Source of the DNA: an uncultured Clostridia bacterium | GTDB taxonomy: Bacteria > Bacillota > Clostridia > Christensenellales > Aristaeellaceae | NCBI GenBank assembly: GCA_934631055.1 | Contig: CAKTXP010000096.1 | Span: 1 to 8,790, forward strand | Reading direction: 5' to 3' | DNA length: 8,790 bases | Part shown: positions 1 through 6,362 of the stretch, piece by piece | Position numbering within the stretch: the stretch's first letter is position 1 | How the letters are laid out: each line of letters starts with the position of its first letter | Position numbers and translations under genes: made by a program | Notes under the pieces: model-generated | The model's database searches: none | Told to the model about the DNA's origin: nothing | The model's input: the letters and a program-made list of their open reading frames with translations, nothing else

Positions 1-710
1 GCTTCCAGCGCGGCTCTTGCGCCTTTGACCATCATTTCAAGCGGCATGGCGGCAATGGGCGCGGCGAGCAGCTTAGTGCGCTCTTCCTCGGTCTGCGCGG
101 CGGCAAGCGCGCGTTCGCGATGGCGGCAGGCGTATTCCGGCTGAGTCGGAACGTGCATGAAGCCTGCGCGCAAGCCGGTCTCGCGGCTGAGCTGGGCGAG
201 ACGGTAGGTCATATAGTTACAGAGATACATGCCGGTCGTGCTTTTGAAGGGCAGGGGAGCGTCCGTATCGGCGGGCGTCAGCGCGCCCGTCTGCGCGGGA
301 ATGCCGGCGGCGAGCATGGCGCGGGTCATCGCGTCATAGGGAAGCGTGCCGCGCAGCCAGATTTCATCGCCTTCAAGAATCGGGGAATTGGCTTCCGGAT
401 TGTCGCCCGCGTCGCGCCCCTTGCGCCAGTTGACGCCGAACGGTTCCGGACGCATGGCGCTGGCGCGTCCGTCCGTGCCGAGGGCAAGGACGATATCCGG
501 ATGGAGTTCGTCGATCGCCTTTTGAACGGGTTCAAAAGCGCCGTTCCAGAGAACGGGCATGGTCATGCCGTGAATTTCGGCGCAGATATCCTTGTGAATG
601 AGGGTTTCGCCGTCCAGCGCACGGGCAATCAGCTCGGCGTTATTGGTCTCCCCTTCGGGGATGCCGGCGAACCAGCCGTAGCCGCATAGAAGAATGGAAA
701 GAGAACGCAT
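1..710 (-). CDS. pcp: Pyroglutamyl-peptidase I (peptidase family C15), 3' end cut off by window edge
   Basis: This cytosolic cysteine peptidase removes N-terminal pyroglutamate from peptides. I translated the reverse strand from the ATG at 710-708 and read 236 residues with no stop before the window edge, so the C-terminus is missing. The family's active-site triad is visible: Glu89 in a RPEPFGVN stretch (canonical PERxAxN), Cys164 in STTGMYLCN (canonical SxxAGxYLCN), and His186 in GFMHVP. The N-terminus GYGWFAG...ETNNAEL replaces the usual GFxPFxG...NPS, so this is a divergent member. Typical members have about 200-220 residues, so little should be missing. The start is supported by AGGAGG seven bases upstream. 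The gene is transcribed away from the polyamine operon. No functional link to it is evident beyond both serving nitrogen scavenging, which is inference. Confidence 0.9.
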   Translation of the reverse strand, partial: MRSLSILLCGYGWFAGIPEGETNNAELIARALDGETLIHKDICAEIHGMTMPVLWNGAFEPVQKAIDELHPDIVLALGTDGRASAMRPEPFGVNWRKGRDAGDNPEANSPILEGDEIWLRGTLPYDAMTRAMLAAGIPAQTGALTPADTDAPLPFKSTTGMYLCNYMTYRLAQLSRETGLRAGFMHVPTQPEYACRHRERALAAAQTEEERTKLLAAPIAAMPLEMMVKGARAALE

Positions 711-762
711 ACAGCAGCCTCCTTGGTGAAAATGAGGTAAGCGGTTCAGTGAAATTAAGATA

Positions 763-791
763 AGGATAAAGAAAATAGGCGTCCATGTCAA
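763..791 (-). promoter_or_regulatory. Sigma-A-type promoter of the pyroglutamyl-peptidase gene
   Basis: On the minus strand a perfect -35 TTGACA (791-786) is followed, after exactly 17 bp, by TATCCT (768-763), which matches the -10 consensus at four of six bases. Transcription would begin near 756, leaving a leader of about 45 nt before the ATG at 710. The call rests on sequence match and placement only. Confidence 0.65.
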
Positions 792-861
792 GAGCAAAAA
801 CGATTGACGCGGACGTAAAGTTTAGGAAAAGCAAGATTTCATGTTCACTTAACAAGAACAC

Positions 862-895
862 AAAAAACTGAAAATAACTGAAAAATCTCGAAAAA
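862..895. other. Phased A-tracts, predicted intrinsically curved DNA
   Basis: Runs of A begin at 862, 871, 881 and 891, giving spacings of 9, 10 and 10 bp, with further looser runs at 913-918 and 925-928. A-tracts repeated in phase with the helix are known to bend DNA. The block lies about 100-135 bp upstream of the predicted start of the regulator operon. It may help a regulator or polymerase contact the promoter, but that role is inference. Confidence 0.5.
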
Positions 896-961
896 TCGAA
901 AGCGTGAGAAGGAAAAAACCGAACAAAACGCAGATTGACGGATAAAGTTTTTTCAAAAGCC

Positions 962-990
962 TTGACACGATGGGCGAAATATGGTTTAAT
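962..990 (+). promoter_or_regulatory. Sigma-A-type promoter of the regulator-potABCD operon
   Basis: A perfect -35 TTGACA (962-967) and a -10 TTTAAT (985-990, five of six consensus bases) are separated by exactly 17 bp. The predicted start near 997 gives a 50-nt leader before the GTG at 1047. Palindromic sequence overlaps the -10 box and start site, so repression by a bound protein is plausible. Confidence 0.8.
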
Positions 991-1009
991 CTGCAACGCA
1001 GTATTAACC
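983..1009. promoter_or_regulatory. Candidate operator, imperfect palindrome over the -10 box and start site
   Basis: The 27-bp segment is an imperfect palindrome centred at 996. The outer arms are GGTT (983-986) and AACC (1006-1009); the inner arms are CTGC (991-994) and GCAG (998-1001). Nine of twelve arm positions are complementary. A further copy of the outer motif lies at 1025-1032, where the reverse strand reads GGTTTAGT. It sits where a repressor would block transcription, and the adjacent XRE-cupin gene is the obvious candidate binder (inference). Confidence 0.5.
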
Positions 1010-1046
1010 CGAAAGTTTTGTTTTACTAAACCATGGGGGCGTTTTT

Positions 1047-1586
1047 GTGGAAATCAATATCGGCGGAAAGCTGAGAAGCCTCCGCCAGAAGAACAACCTG
1101 ACGCAGAAGGAGCTTGCGGATCGATGCGAGCTTTCCAAGGGATTTATCTCCCAGCTGGAAAGCAACCAGACGTCGCCGTCCCTTTCCACGCTGGAGGATA
1201 TTTTGACGACGCTGGGCAGCTCGTTTCATGAATTCTTCTCCGACGAGCAGAGCGACAATCCCGTCTGCCGCAAGGAAGACGTATTCATCAAGGAAAACGA
1301 CGGTGTGACGATCCATTGGCTCATTCCCAACGCGCAGAAGAAGGACATCGAGCCGATCATGGTCACCCTTCAGCCGGGAAGCCGGACGGAGACGGATCTG
1401 CCGCATATGGGCGAGGAATTCGGTCATGTGCTTGCCGGCGCGGTCACGCTGATGCTCGGCGGCAAGGCGTACCGCGTCCGCAAGGGGGACAGCTTTTCCT
1501 TTAAGCCGTCGTCGCAGCACTATCTGGAAAACACGGGCAAGACCCCGGCAACGGTGCTTTGGGTCTGCACCCCGCCGAATTTCTAA
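1047..1586 (+). CDS. XRE-family regulator with C-terminal cupin domain (PuuR-like), probable polyamine-responsive regulator
   Basis: This 179-residue cytoplasmic DNA-binding protein has an XRE helix-turn-helix at about residues 7-60 (GGKLRSLRQKNNLTQKELA, then KGFISQLESNQTSPSLSTLE) and a small cupin domain at about 105-178. In the cupin, His120, Glu124, His127 and His158 lie where metal or ligand side chains often sit. This two-domain layout is that of PuuR-type repressors and of many regulators beside potABCD. The start is GTG at 1047, because GGGGG (1035-1039) lies seven bases upstream and the HTH begins immediately; the nearby ATG at 1033 is out of frame. It is the first gene of the operon, 66 bp before potA. 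Autoregulation through the palindrome at 983-1009 is inferred. The effector could be spermidine, putrescine or a derivative. Confidence 0.88.
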   Translation: MEINIGGKLRSLRQKNNLTQKELADRCELSKGFISQLESNQTSPSLSTLEDILTTLGSSFHEFFSDEQSDNPVCRKEDVFIKENDGVTIHWLIPNAQKKDIEPIMVTLQPGSRTETDLPHMGEEFGHVLAGAVTLMLGGKAYRVRKGDSFSFKPSSQHYLENTGKTPATVLWVCTPPNF

Positions 1587-1588
1587 CC

Positions 1589-1605
1589 CTCTTCGTCACG
1601 AAGGG
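1589..1605 (+). repeat. Short hairpin in the regulator-potA spacer, possible intergenic repeat fragment
   Basis: Bases 1589-1595 pair with 1599-1605 (seven pairs including one G-U) around the loop TCA. A second small hairpin, TCCC-GAA-GGGA, follows at 1613-1623. No U-tract follows, so this is not a normal terminator. From memory, the spacing of these modules resembles palindromic intergenic repeats common in gut Clostridia. It might reduce read-through or set the regulator-to-transporter ratio (inference). Confidence 0.4.
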
Positions 1606-1652
1606 ACACCTCTCCCGAAGGGAAAAACGGAATCATATCAGGAGGACATTTC

Positions 1653-2747
1653 ATGGATAATCGCACGATTCTTTCCATCAAGGATCTTCGCGTGGTCTTT
1701 GAGGATGGCTTCACCGCGCTGGGCGGCGTGAGCATTGATATCGGGGAAAACGAGTTTGTGACGCTGCTGGGGCCGTCCGGCTGCGGCAAGACGACCCTTC
1801 TGCGCTGCATCGGCGGCTTTGAGAAGCCGACCAGCGGCGAAATTCTCTATAAGGGGCAGAACATCATCCCCCTGCCGCCGTATAAGCGTGCCATCAACAC
1901 GGTCTTTCAGCGTTATGCGCTTTTCCCGCATCTGAACGTCGCGCAGAACGTTGCCTTCGGCCCCGACCTGCGCAAGGAGGATAAGAAAAAGACCGCAGAA
2001 GAAGTCAGCCGCATGCTGGCGCTGGTCGGTCTGGCGGGCTTTGAAAAGCGCCGCATCTCCAGCCTTTCCGGCGGACAGCAGCAGCGCGTCGCCATCGCCC
2101 GCGCACTCATCAACAAGCCGGATGTCCTGCTGCTGGATGAACCGCTGGGTGCGCTGGATCTGAAGCTTCGCCGCGAGATGCAGCTTGAACTCAAGCGCAT
2201 CCAGCGCGAGAGCGGCATCACGTTCATCTTCGTGACCCACGATCAGGAAGAAGCGCTGACCATGAGCGACCGCGTCGCCGTGATGAGCGCCGGACATATT
2301 TTGCAGCTGGGTACGCCGGAGGATATCTACAACGAGCCGCAGTCCGCGTTTGTCGCGGATTTCATCGGCGACAGCGATATCATGGCGGGCACGATGGTGC
2401 GCGACAAGCTGGTGCGTTTCCTCGGATGCGACTTCCCGTGCGTGGATACGGGCTTTGGCGAAAATGCCGAGGTCGATATCGTCCTGCGTCCGGAGGATGT
2501 GAAGCTCAAGCCGATTACCGATCCGATTTCCGGTGTGCCGCAGGGCGTGGTGGAATCCCTGCTGTTCAAGGGCGTGCATTACGAGATGAAGGTTCGCGTG
2601 GGCGAAAGTGTGCTGCTCGTCCATTCCACGCATGCCCGCCCGGTCGGCACGCAGGTCAAGCTGACGGTTGCGCCCGAGGATATTCAGGTCATGCGCAAGA
2701 GCGATTTCTCGCCGGATGTGCTCAAGCGGCATGCCGCACGCGCATGA
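1653..2747 (+). CDS. potA: Spermidine/putrescine ABC transporter ATP-binding protein
   Basis: This 364-residue ATPase powers polyamine uptake through the PotB-PotC channel at the inner face of the membrane. All ABC motifs are intact: Walker A GPSGCGKTT (40-48), Q-loop Gln86 in NTVFQRYALFPHL, signature LSGGQQQR (138-145), Walker B VLLLDEP (158-164), D-loop GALD (166-169) and switch His196 in FVTHD. The C-terminal part, from about 240, is a TOBE-type regulatory region, including VLRPEDVKL and a closing VAPEDIQVM. The length matches PotA proteins (about 350-380). The start is set by AGGAGG at 1640-1645, seven bases upstream. The stop is ten bases before the potB ATG, so the two are translationally close. 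The ATPase family alone could fit other type I importers; the neighbours make polyamine the best call. Confidence 0.95.
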   Translation: MDNRTILSIKDLRVVFEDGFTALGGVSIDIGENEFVTLLGPSGCGKTTLLRCIGGFEKPTSGEILYKGQNIIPLPPYKRAINTVFQRYALFPHLNVAQNVAFGPDLRKEDKKKTAEEVSRMLALVGLAGFEKRRISSLSGGQQQRVAIARALINKPDVLLLDEPLGALDLKLRREMQLELKRIQRESGITFIFVTHDQEEALTMSDRVAVMSAGHILQLGTPEDIYNEPQSAFVADFIGDSDIMAGTMVRDKLVRFLGCDFPCVDTGFGENAEVDIVLRPEDVKLKPITDPISGVPQGVVESLLFKGVHYEMKVRVGESVLLVHSTHARPVGTQVKLTVAPEDIQVMRKSDFSPDVLKRHAARA

Positions 2748-2752
2748 GGTGG
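2747..2752 (+). promoter_or_regulatory. Ribosome binding site that fixes the potB start
   Basis: AGGTGG lies five bases before the ATG at 2758 and overlaps the last base of the potA stop codon. The open frame extends upstream to an ATG at 2668, but that would overlap potA by 80 bp and add an arginine-rich, non-hydrophobic leader, so 2758 is the real start. Confidence 0.75.
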
Positions 2753-2757
2753 ATGCC

Positions 2758-3723
2758 ATGAAAAAGAATAAAGCGCTGGTTGCGCCGTTTGTGCTGTGGG
2801 CGGTGCTGTTCATCGTCGTGCCGCTGGTGATGGTCGTCTGGTACGGCGTTACCGTCGAGCAAACCCCGGCGTATACCGAGATCGCGGACGACAACGGTCA
2901 GATCGTCTTCCAGCTGGAGGATGGCACCGTTACGCCGGAGCGTCCGCAGAAGACGACGGTCATTTCCCTGGAAAACTTCAAACGCATGCTTGAGCCGACC
3001 TATTTGAAGCTGCTGCTTCGCTCGCTCAAGATTGCGCTAATCACGACGGTGATCTGCCTGCTGCTGGGCTATCCGGTTGCGTTGATTCTCAGCGGCAGGG
3101 ATTTTAAGCGCCCCGGGCTTTGGCTGATGCTCATTATCCTGCCGATGTGGATGAACTTCCTGCTCAGAACGTATTCCTGGATGTCCATTCTGGAAAACAC
3201 GGGCATCCTCAACAGCTGGATTGCCTCCCTGCGCGAAGCGATTCCCGCGTTTGACAGCTGGCTGACCTCCATGGGCGTGGGCAAGAAGATTATCTTCCTG
3301 TATAACGAAAATGCGGTCATCCTCGGCATGGTATACAACTATCTTTCCTTCATGATTATGCCGATTTACACCGTGATTGAAAAGACCGATCACAGCCTGC
3401 TGGATGCGGCGGCTGACTTGGGCGCAAGCCCCGTGCAGAGCTTCCTGCGCGTGACGCTGCCGTATTCGCTGCCGGGCGTGCTGGAAGGCATTACGATGGT
3501 CTTTGTTCCGGCGGTGACGACGTTTGTCATCAGCCAGCTCATGGGCGGCGGCAAAGTTCCGCTCATCGGCGATATCATCCAGAATCAGTTCGGCAAGTCG
3601 AGCGACTGGCATTTCGGCTCGACGCTGTCCCTGCTGGTGATGGTGGTCGTGCTTGCCTTTATGGGTGCGCTCCAGCGCATTGACAAAGAGGAAGAGCCGC
3701 AGAAGGAGGTGCGCATCCTCTGA
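2758..3723 (+). CDS. potB: Spermidine/putrescine ABC transporter permease, PotB subunit
   Basis: This 321-residue membrane protein is one of the two permeases of the polyamine importer. The first transmembrane helix is at about 8-30, with others near 88-111, 119-137, 186-205, 239-261 and 287-303. The EAA loop that docks on PotA is LDAAADLGASPVQSFLRVTLP (215-235). LGYPVA (103-108), MPIYTVIEK (201-209) and LMGGGKVPLIGDII (261-274) match PotB-type permeases closely. E. coli PotB has about 285 residues. The extra length is mainly an acidic outer loop after helix 1 (about 33-70, with DDNGQIVFQLEDGT) and a longer segment at about 155-177. The next gene starts within its TGA stop (TGATG), so potB and potC are coupled. 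Confidence 0.94.
   Translation: MKKNKALVAPFVLWAVLFIVVPLVMVVWYGVTVEQTPAYTEIADDNGQIVFQLEDGTVTPERPQKTTVISLENFKRMLEPTYLKLLLRSLKIALITTVICLLLGYPVALILSGRDFKRPGLWLMLIILPMWMNFLLRTYSWMSILENTGILNSWIASLREAIPAFDSWLTSMGVGKKIIFLYNENAVILGMVYNYLSFMIMPIYTVIEKTDHSLLDAAADLGASPVQSFLRVTLPYSLPGVLEGITMVFVPAVTTFVISQLMGGGKVPLIGDIIQNQFGKSSDWHFGSTLSLLVMVVVLAFMGALQRIDKEEEPQKEVRIL
3704..3709 (+). promoter_or_regulatory. Ribosome binding site of potC with long spacing
   Basis: AGGAGG is strong but 13 bases from the potC ATG, longer than the usual 5-9. No in-frame alternative start lies closer. Ribosomes ending potB at the overlapping TGATG probably re-initiate there, with the site helping to hold them (inference). Confidence 0.5.
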
Positions 3724-4529
3724 TGAAAAAGCTCAGAAAAGCGTACATCGCGCTGATTATGGCGTTCCTTTATGCGCCGATCATCCTGCTGATTTTATAT
3801 TCCTTCAACGACAGCAAATCCCGCGCCAACTGGGGCGGTTTCACCCTGCGCTGGTATAAGGAGCTGTTTTCCGACGCGGCAATCATGTCCGCGCTGGGAA
3901 CGACGCTTTCCATCGGCGTACTTGCGGCTGTGATTTCGACGATATTGGGCACGGTCGGCGCGATTGCGCTCTACCAGATGAAGCGCGGTCCCCGCAAAGT
4001 GCTGCTCAGCGTCGTCAACCTGCCGATGCTTAACTCCGAAGTCGTAACAGGCGTTTCGCTGATGCTGCTGTACGCGATGGCGAACATCCAGCTTGGCTAT
4101 CTGACGCTGCTGCTTTCGCATGTCGCGTTCTGCGTACCGTATGTGGTGCTGAGCGTGATGCCGAAGCTGCGCCAGCTCGACCCGAATCTGGCGGAAGCCG
4201 CGCAGGATCTAGGCGCGACGCCGATGCAGGGCTTCTTCAAGGTCATCCTGCCGGATATCATGCCGGGCGTTTTTTCCGGCTTCATCATGGCGCTGACCAT
4301 GTCGATCGACGACTTTGTCGTCAGCTTCTTTACGACCGGTTCTGGCGTCAGCAACCTGTCCATCACGATTTACACGATGGCAAAGCGCGGCATCTCCCCG
4401 AAGATCAACGCGCTTTCGACCATTATCTTTGCCTGTGTGTTTGTGCTGCTGATCGGCTTGAATCTGCGCGACTTCCGCAAAGACGGACGCAGCCAGAAGA
4501 AGCTCGACGAGGTGAAGATACCGTATTAA
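3723..4529 (+). CDS. potC: Spermidine/putrescine ABC transporter permease, PotC subunit
   Basis: This 268-residue membrane protein is the second permease of the importer and would pair with PotB. It has about six hydrophobic segments, near 8-27, 60-84, 95-119, 124-145, 179-199 and 231-248. The EAA loop is AEAAQDLGATPMQGFFKVILP (157-177). ALTMSIDDFVVSFFTTG (190-206) and the following NLSITIYTMAKRGISPKINALST (211-233) are characteristic of PotC-type subunits. The length matches E. coli PotC (about 264). It begins one base inside the potB stop. The gap to potD is 89 bp, longer than the other junctions, and contains a small hairpin. Confidence 0.94.
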   Translation: MKKLRKAYIALIMAFLYAPIILLILYSFNDSKSRANWGGFTLRWYKELFSDAAIMSALGTTLSIGVLAAVISTILGTVGAIALYQMKRGPRKVLLSVVNLPMLNSEVVTGVSLMLLYAMANIQLGYLTLLLSHVAFCVPYVVLSVMPKLRQLDPNLAEAAQDLGATPMQGFFKVILPDIMPGVFSGFIMALTMSIDDFVVSFFTTGSGVSNLSITIYTMAKRGISPKINALSTIIFACVFVLLIGLNLRDFRKDGRSQKKLDEVKIPY

Positions 4530-4537
4530 GGGGCGCT

Positions 4538-4560
4538 TGGGGCGACTGCCTCAGACCCCA
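4538..4560 (+). repeat. Hairpin in the potC-potD spacer, possible intergenic repeat fragment
   Basis: TGGGG (4538-4542) pairs with CCCCA (4556-4560) around a 13-nt loop. No U-tract follows. A similar TGGGG...CCCCA module appears at 5761-5777, downstream of potD. In transporter operons such structures can stabilise one mRNA segment and favour the binding-protein message, but that role is only possible here. Confidence 0.4.
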
Positions 4561-4618
4561 TCTCCGCTTCGCGTTTGTTATTCATACCCATTAAAAAATC
4601 ATAAAGGAGAAAACGACC

Positions 4619-5653
4619 ATGAAGAAAACCGCCATGCTGCTGCTGTCCCTCGCGCTGGTTCTCTGCCCGCTGTTTGCGCTGGCACAGGAGACCATCAGCG
4701 TCTATAACTGGGGCGACTACATCGAGCCGGAAGTGCTGACGCTCTTTGAGCAGGAGACCGGCATCAAGGTCATCTACGAAACGTTTGAAACCAACGAGGA
4801 TATGTACGCCAAGATCGCCATGGGCGGCTCCAGCTACGACGTCATCATCCCCAGCGACTACATGATCGAGCGCATGATTCAGGAGAATCTGCTCCAGAAG
4901 GTCAACTGGGAGAATATCCCCAACGTCGCCAACATCGACCCGCGCTTCATGAATGAAAGCTACGACCCGAACAGCGAGTATTCCGTGCCGTATACCTGGG
5001 GCACGATGGGCATTCTGTATAACACCGAAATGGTGGATGAAGCGCCGACCAGCTGGGAAACGCTGATGGATCCGACCTACACGATGGATATGCTGATGCT
5101 CAACTCCCCGCGTGATACGCTGGCGATTGCGCTGGTGATGACGGGTCATGACCTGAACTCCACCGACCCTGCCGACCTTGAGGACGCGAAGAACCTGCTC
5201 ATCGAGCAGAAGCCGATGGTGCTGGCGTATGTCGTCGATGAAGTGAAGGATAAGATGATCGCGGGCGAGGCGGCTGTCGCGCTGGTATGGAGCGGCGACG
5301 CGACGTTCTGCATGAGCGAGAGCGACGAGCTGGATTATGTCATTCCGGAAGAGGGAAGCAACATCTTCTTTGACTCCATCTGCATTCCGGCGAATGCCCG
5401 CAATGTTTCCGGCGCGGAGAAGTTCATCGACTTCCTCTGCCGCGGAGATATCGCCGCGATGAACTATGAATACGTCGGCTATGCGATTCCGAATACCGCC
5501 GCGATTGACATCATCGGCGCGGACGAGTACAACGCTTCCCCGGTCAACAATCCGCCGCAGGAAGTTCTGGATAAGTGTGAGGTATTCCACTATCTGGGCG
5601 ATGAAACGAAGCTCTACGACCAGGTTTGGACGGAAATTATTTCCGAGTTCTAA
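4619..5653 (+). CDS. potD: Spermidine/putrescine-binding protein of the ABC transporter
   Basis: This 344-residue exported solute-binding protein delivers polyamines to PotB-PotC. The N-terminus has a Lys-Lys start, a hydrophobic core (5-19) and a type I signal-peptidase-like site ALA|Q at 22/23. Cys16 falls inside the core as LVLC and does not fit a lipobox. The mature protein opens with ISVYNWGDYIEPEVL (26-40), the hallmark of PotD/PotF, where the Trp and Tyr line the polyamine site. SSYDVIIPSDYMIERM (71-86), VWSGDA (223-228) and YVGYAIPN (285-292) also match; Trp224 and Asp227 correspond by motif to ligand-binding aromatic and acidic residues. AAAGGAGA at 4603-4610, eight bases upstream, sets the start. 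A strong terminator follows, so it closes the operon. Spermidine versus putrescine preference cannot be decided from the sequence. Confidence 0.94.
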   Translation: MKKTAMLLLSLALVLCPLFALAQETISVYNWGDYIEPEVLTLFEQETGIKVIYETFETNEDMYAKIAMGGSSYDVIIPSDYMIERMIQENLLQKVNWENIPNVANIDPRFMNESYDPNSEYSVPYTWGTMGILYNTEMVDEAPTSWETLMDPTYTMDMLMLNSPRDTLAIALVMTGHDLNSTDPADLEDAKNLLIEQKPMVLAYVVDEVKDKMIAGEAAVALVWSGDATFCMSESDELDYVIPEEGSNIFFDSICIPANARNVSGAEKFIDFLCRGDIAAMNYEYVGYAIPNTAAIDIIGADEYNASPVNNPPQEVLDKCEVFHYLGDETKLYDQVWTEIISEF

Positions 5654-5681
5654 GAAATCCCCGCCGTCTTTGGGCGGCCCG

Positions 5682-5708
5682 CCTCCCCTTGACAAGGGGA
5701 GGTTTTTT
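5682..5708 (+). terminator. Intrinsic terminator of the polyamine transport operon
   Basis: A perfect 21-bp palindrome (5682-5702, arms CCTCCCCTTG and CAAGGGGAGG around a central A, in practice a 9-bp stem with a GAC loop) is followed at once by six T residues (5703-5708). It starts 28 bp after the potD stop. A weaker CCGCC/GGCGG hairpin lies just before it (5661-5677). Confidence 0.92.
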
Positions 5709-5733
5709 GGAATAAATTTGCATAAGGAGATGC

Positions 5734-5780
5734 GTTGGGATTGCCGTCCCAAACCTTGTCTGGGGACAAAGACCCCAACG
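5734..5780 (+). repeat. Palindrome-rich spacer upstream of the tRNA-editing gene
   Basis: TTGGGA (5735-5740) pairs with TCCCAA (5747-5752). TTGTC (5756-5760) pairs with GACAA (5765-5769), or alternatively TGGGG (5761-5765) pairs with CCCCA (5773-5777). The outermost GTTGGG (5734-5739) also matches CCCAAC (5774-5779). These overlapping options look like an intergenic repeat cassette rather than a regulatory leader. I find no convincing promoter in the 100 bp between the upstream terminator and the next gene. Confidence 0.4.
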
Positions 5781-5808
5781 CTCCTTACGGCAAAGAAAGG
5801 GAAAGAAC

Positions 5809-6351
5809 ATGAGCGAATATGTGCTTGAAAAAGGCCGTCCGCAGAGCGCGGCGGGGCGGCTCGATAAGGAGATGCGCGTCTATGATTTGCTGGATCGGCT
5901 CGGCGTGGCATATGAGCGCGTAGATCATCCGGCGCTGATGACGATGGAAGCCTGCGAGGGCGTGGATCGGGTGCTGGATACGCGGATATGCAAAAATCTG
6001 TTCCTGTGCAACGCGCAAAAGACGCGGTTCTATCTGCTCCTGATGCCGGGCGATAAGAAATTCAGGACGGCGGCGCTCAGCAAGCAGATCGGTTCCGCGC
6101 GGCTGTCGTTTGCGGATGAAGCGCATATGCTGGAGTTTCTGGATATCACACCGGGAAGCGTCAGCGTGCTGGGACTCATGAACGACCATGACCACCGCGT
6201 GCGCCTGCTCATTGACGAAGACGTACTCAAAGAGCCGGTCTTTGCCTGCCATCCGTGCATCAATACGAGCAGCCTGCGCTTTGCGACCCGCGACCTGATC
6301 GAGGTCATCCTGCCCGCGCTCGGCGAAACCTATACGATGGTCGCGCTGTAA
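5809..6351 (+). CDS. Prolyl-tRNA editing hydrolase, ProXp-ala/PrdX type (YbaK/EbsC superfamily)
   Basis: This 180-residue free-standing editing domain probably hydrolyses Ala wrongly attached to tRNA-Pro, protecting the accuracy of proline codons in the cytosol. The fold runs almost the full length: an N-terminal helix region (YDLLDRLGVAYERVDHPALMTMEAC, 25-49), the conserved CKNLFLCN stretch (61-68) with the Lys expected in this family, and FYLLLMPGDKKF (74-85). The C-terminal signature includes GSVSVLGLMND near 121-131 and HPCINTSSLRF near 148-158. HPxxNTxxL separates ProXp-ala/PrdX from the shorter YbaK group. AAAGG at 5797-5801 lies seven bases before the ATG. It follows the pot terminator and precedes the VanZ-RDD gene by 11 nt, forming a two-gene unit. 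Activity on other mischarged tRNAs cannot be excluded. Confidence 0.85.
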   Translation: MSEYVLEKGRPQSAAGRLDKEMRVYDLLDRLGVAYERVDHPALMTMEACEGVDRVLDTRICKNLFLCNAQKTRFYLLLMPGDKKFRTAALSKQIGSARLSFADEAHMLEFLDITPGSVSVLGLMNDHDHRVRLLIDEDVLKEPVFACHPCINTSSLRFATRDLIEVILPALGETYTMVAL

Positions 6352-6356
6352 GGAGG
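6351..6356 (+). promoter_or_regulatory. Ribosome binding site that fixes the VanZ-RDD start
   Basis: AGGAGG overlaps the last base of the upstream stop codon and sits six bases before the ATG at 6363. The reading frame stays open back to 6255, but that extension lies wholly inside the editing gene and is a poor protein start. Confidence 0.75.
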
Positions 6357-6362
6357 AGAAGC

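Larger units (their letters stand above)
711..1046. other. AT-rich divergent intergenic region between the peptidase gene and the polyamine operon
   Basis: This 336-bp stretch has no credible gene. It is much richer in A and T than the flanking coding DNA. It contains the leftward peptidase promoter, the rightward regulator promoter about 170 bp away, a block of A-tracts spaced 10 bp apart (862-895) and palindromic sites around the rightward start (981-1034). The one open frame crossing it on the minus strand (640-996) has no recognisable domain and overlaps the peptidase start and promoter, so I treat it as spurious. Confidence 0.75.

Noticed and set aside
120..689. Plus-strand 189-codon open frame
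   Set aside because: It is the reverse of the pyroglutamyl-peptidase gene, whose catalytic Glu, Cys and His motifs are clear. The plus-strand product has no recognisable domain.
997..1046. A riboswitch in the regulator leader
   Set aside because: The leader is only about 50 nt with one short hairpin. A DNA operator explains the palindromes better.
1638..2894. Minus-strand 418-codon open frame opposite potA
   Set aside because: Long antisense frames are expected in GC-rich coding DNA. The product is His/Arg/Ala-rich without motifs, and potA on the other strand has every ABC motif.
5730..5828. Small open frame starting right after AAGGAG in the potD-editing gene spacer
   Set aside because: The AAGGAG directly abuts the ATG with no spacing. 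The product is encoded by the palindromic repeat and runs into the next gene out of frame.
4526..5911. Minus-strand 461-codon open frame opposite potD
   Set aside because: It covers potD, its terminator and the start of the next gene on the wrong strand, and has no domain or ribosome binding site.
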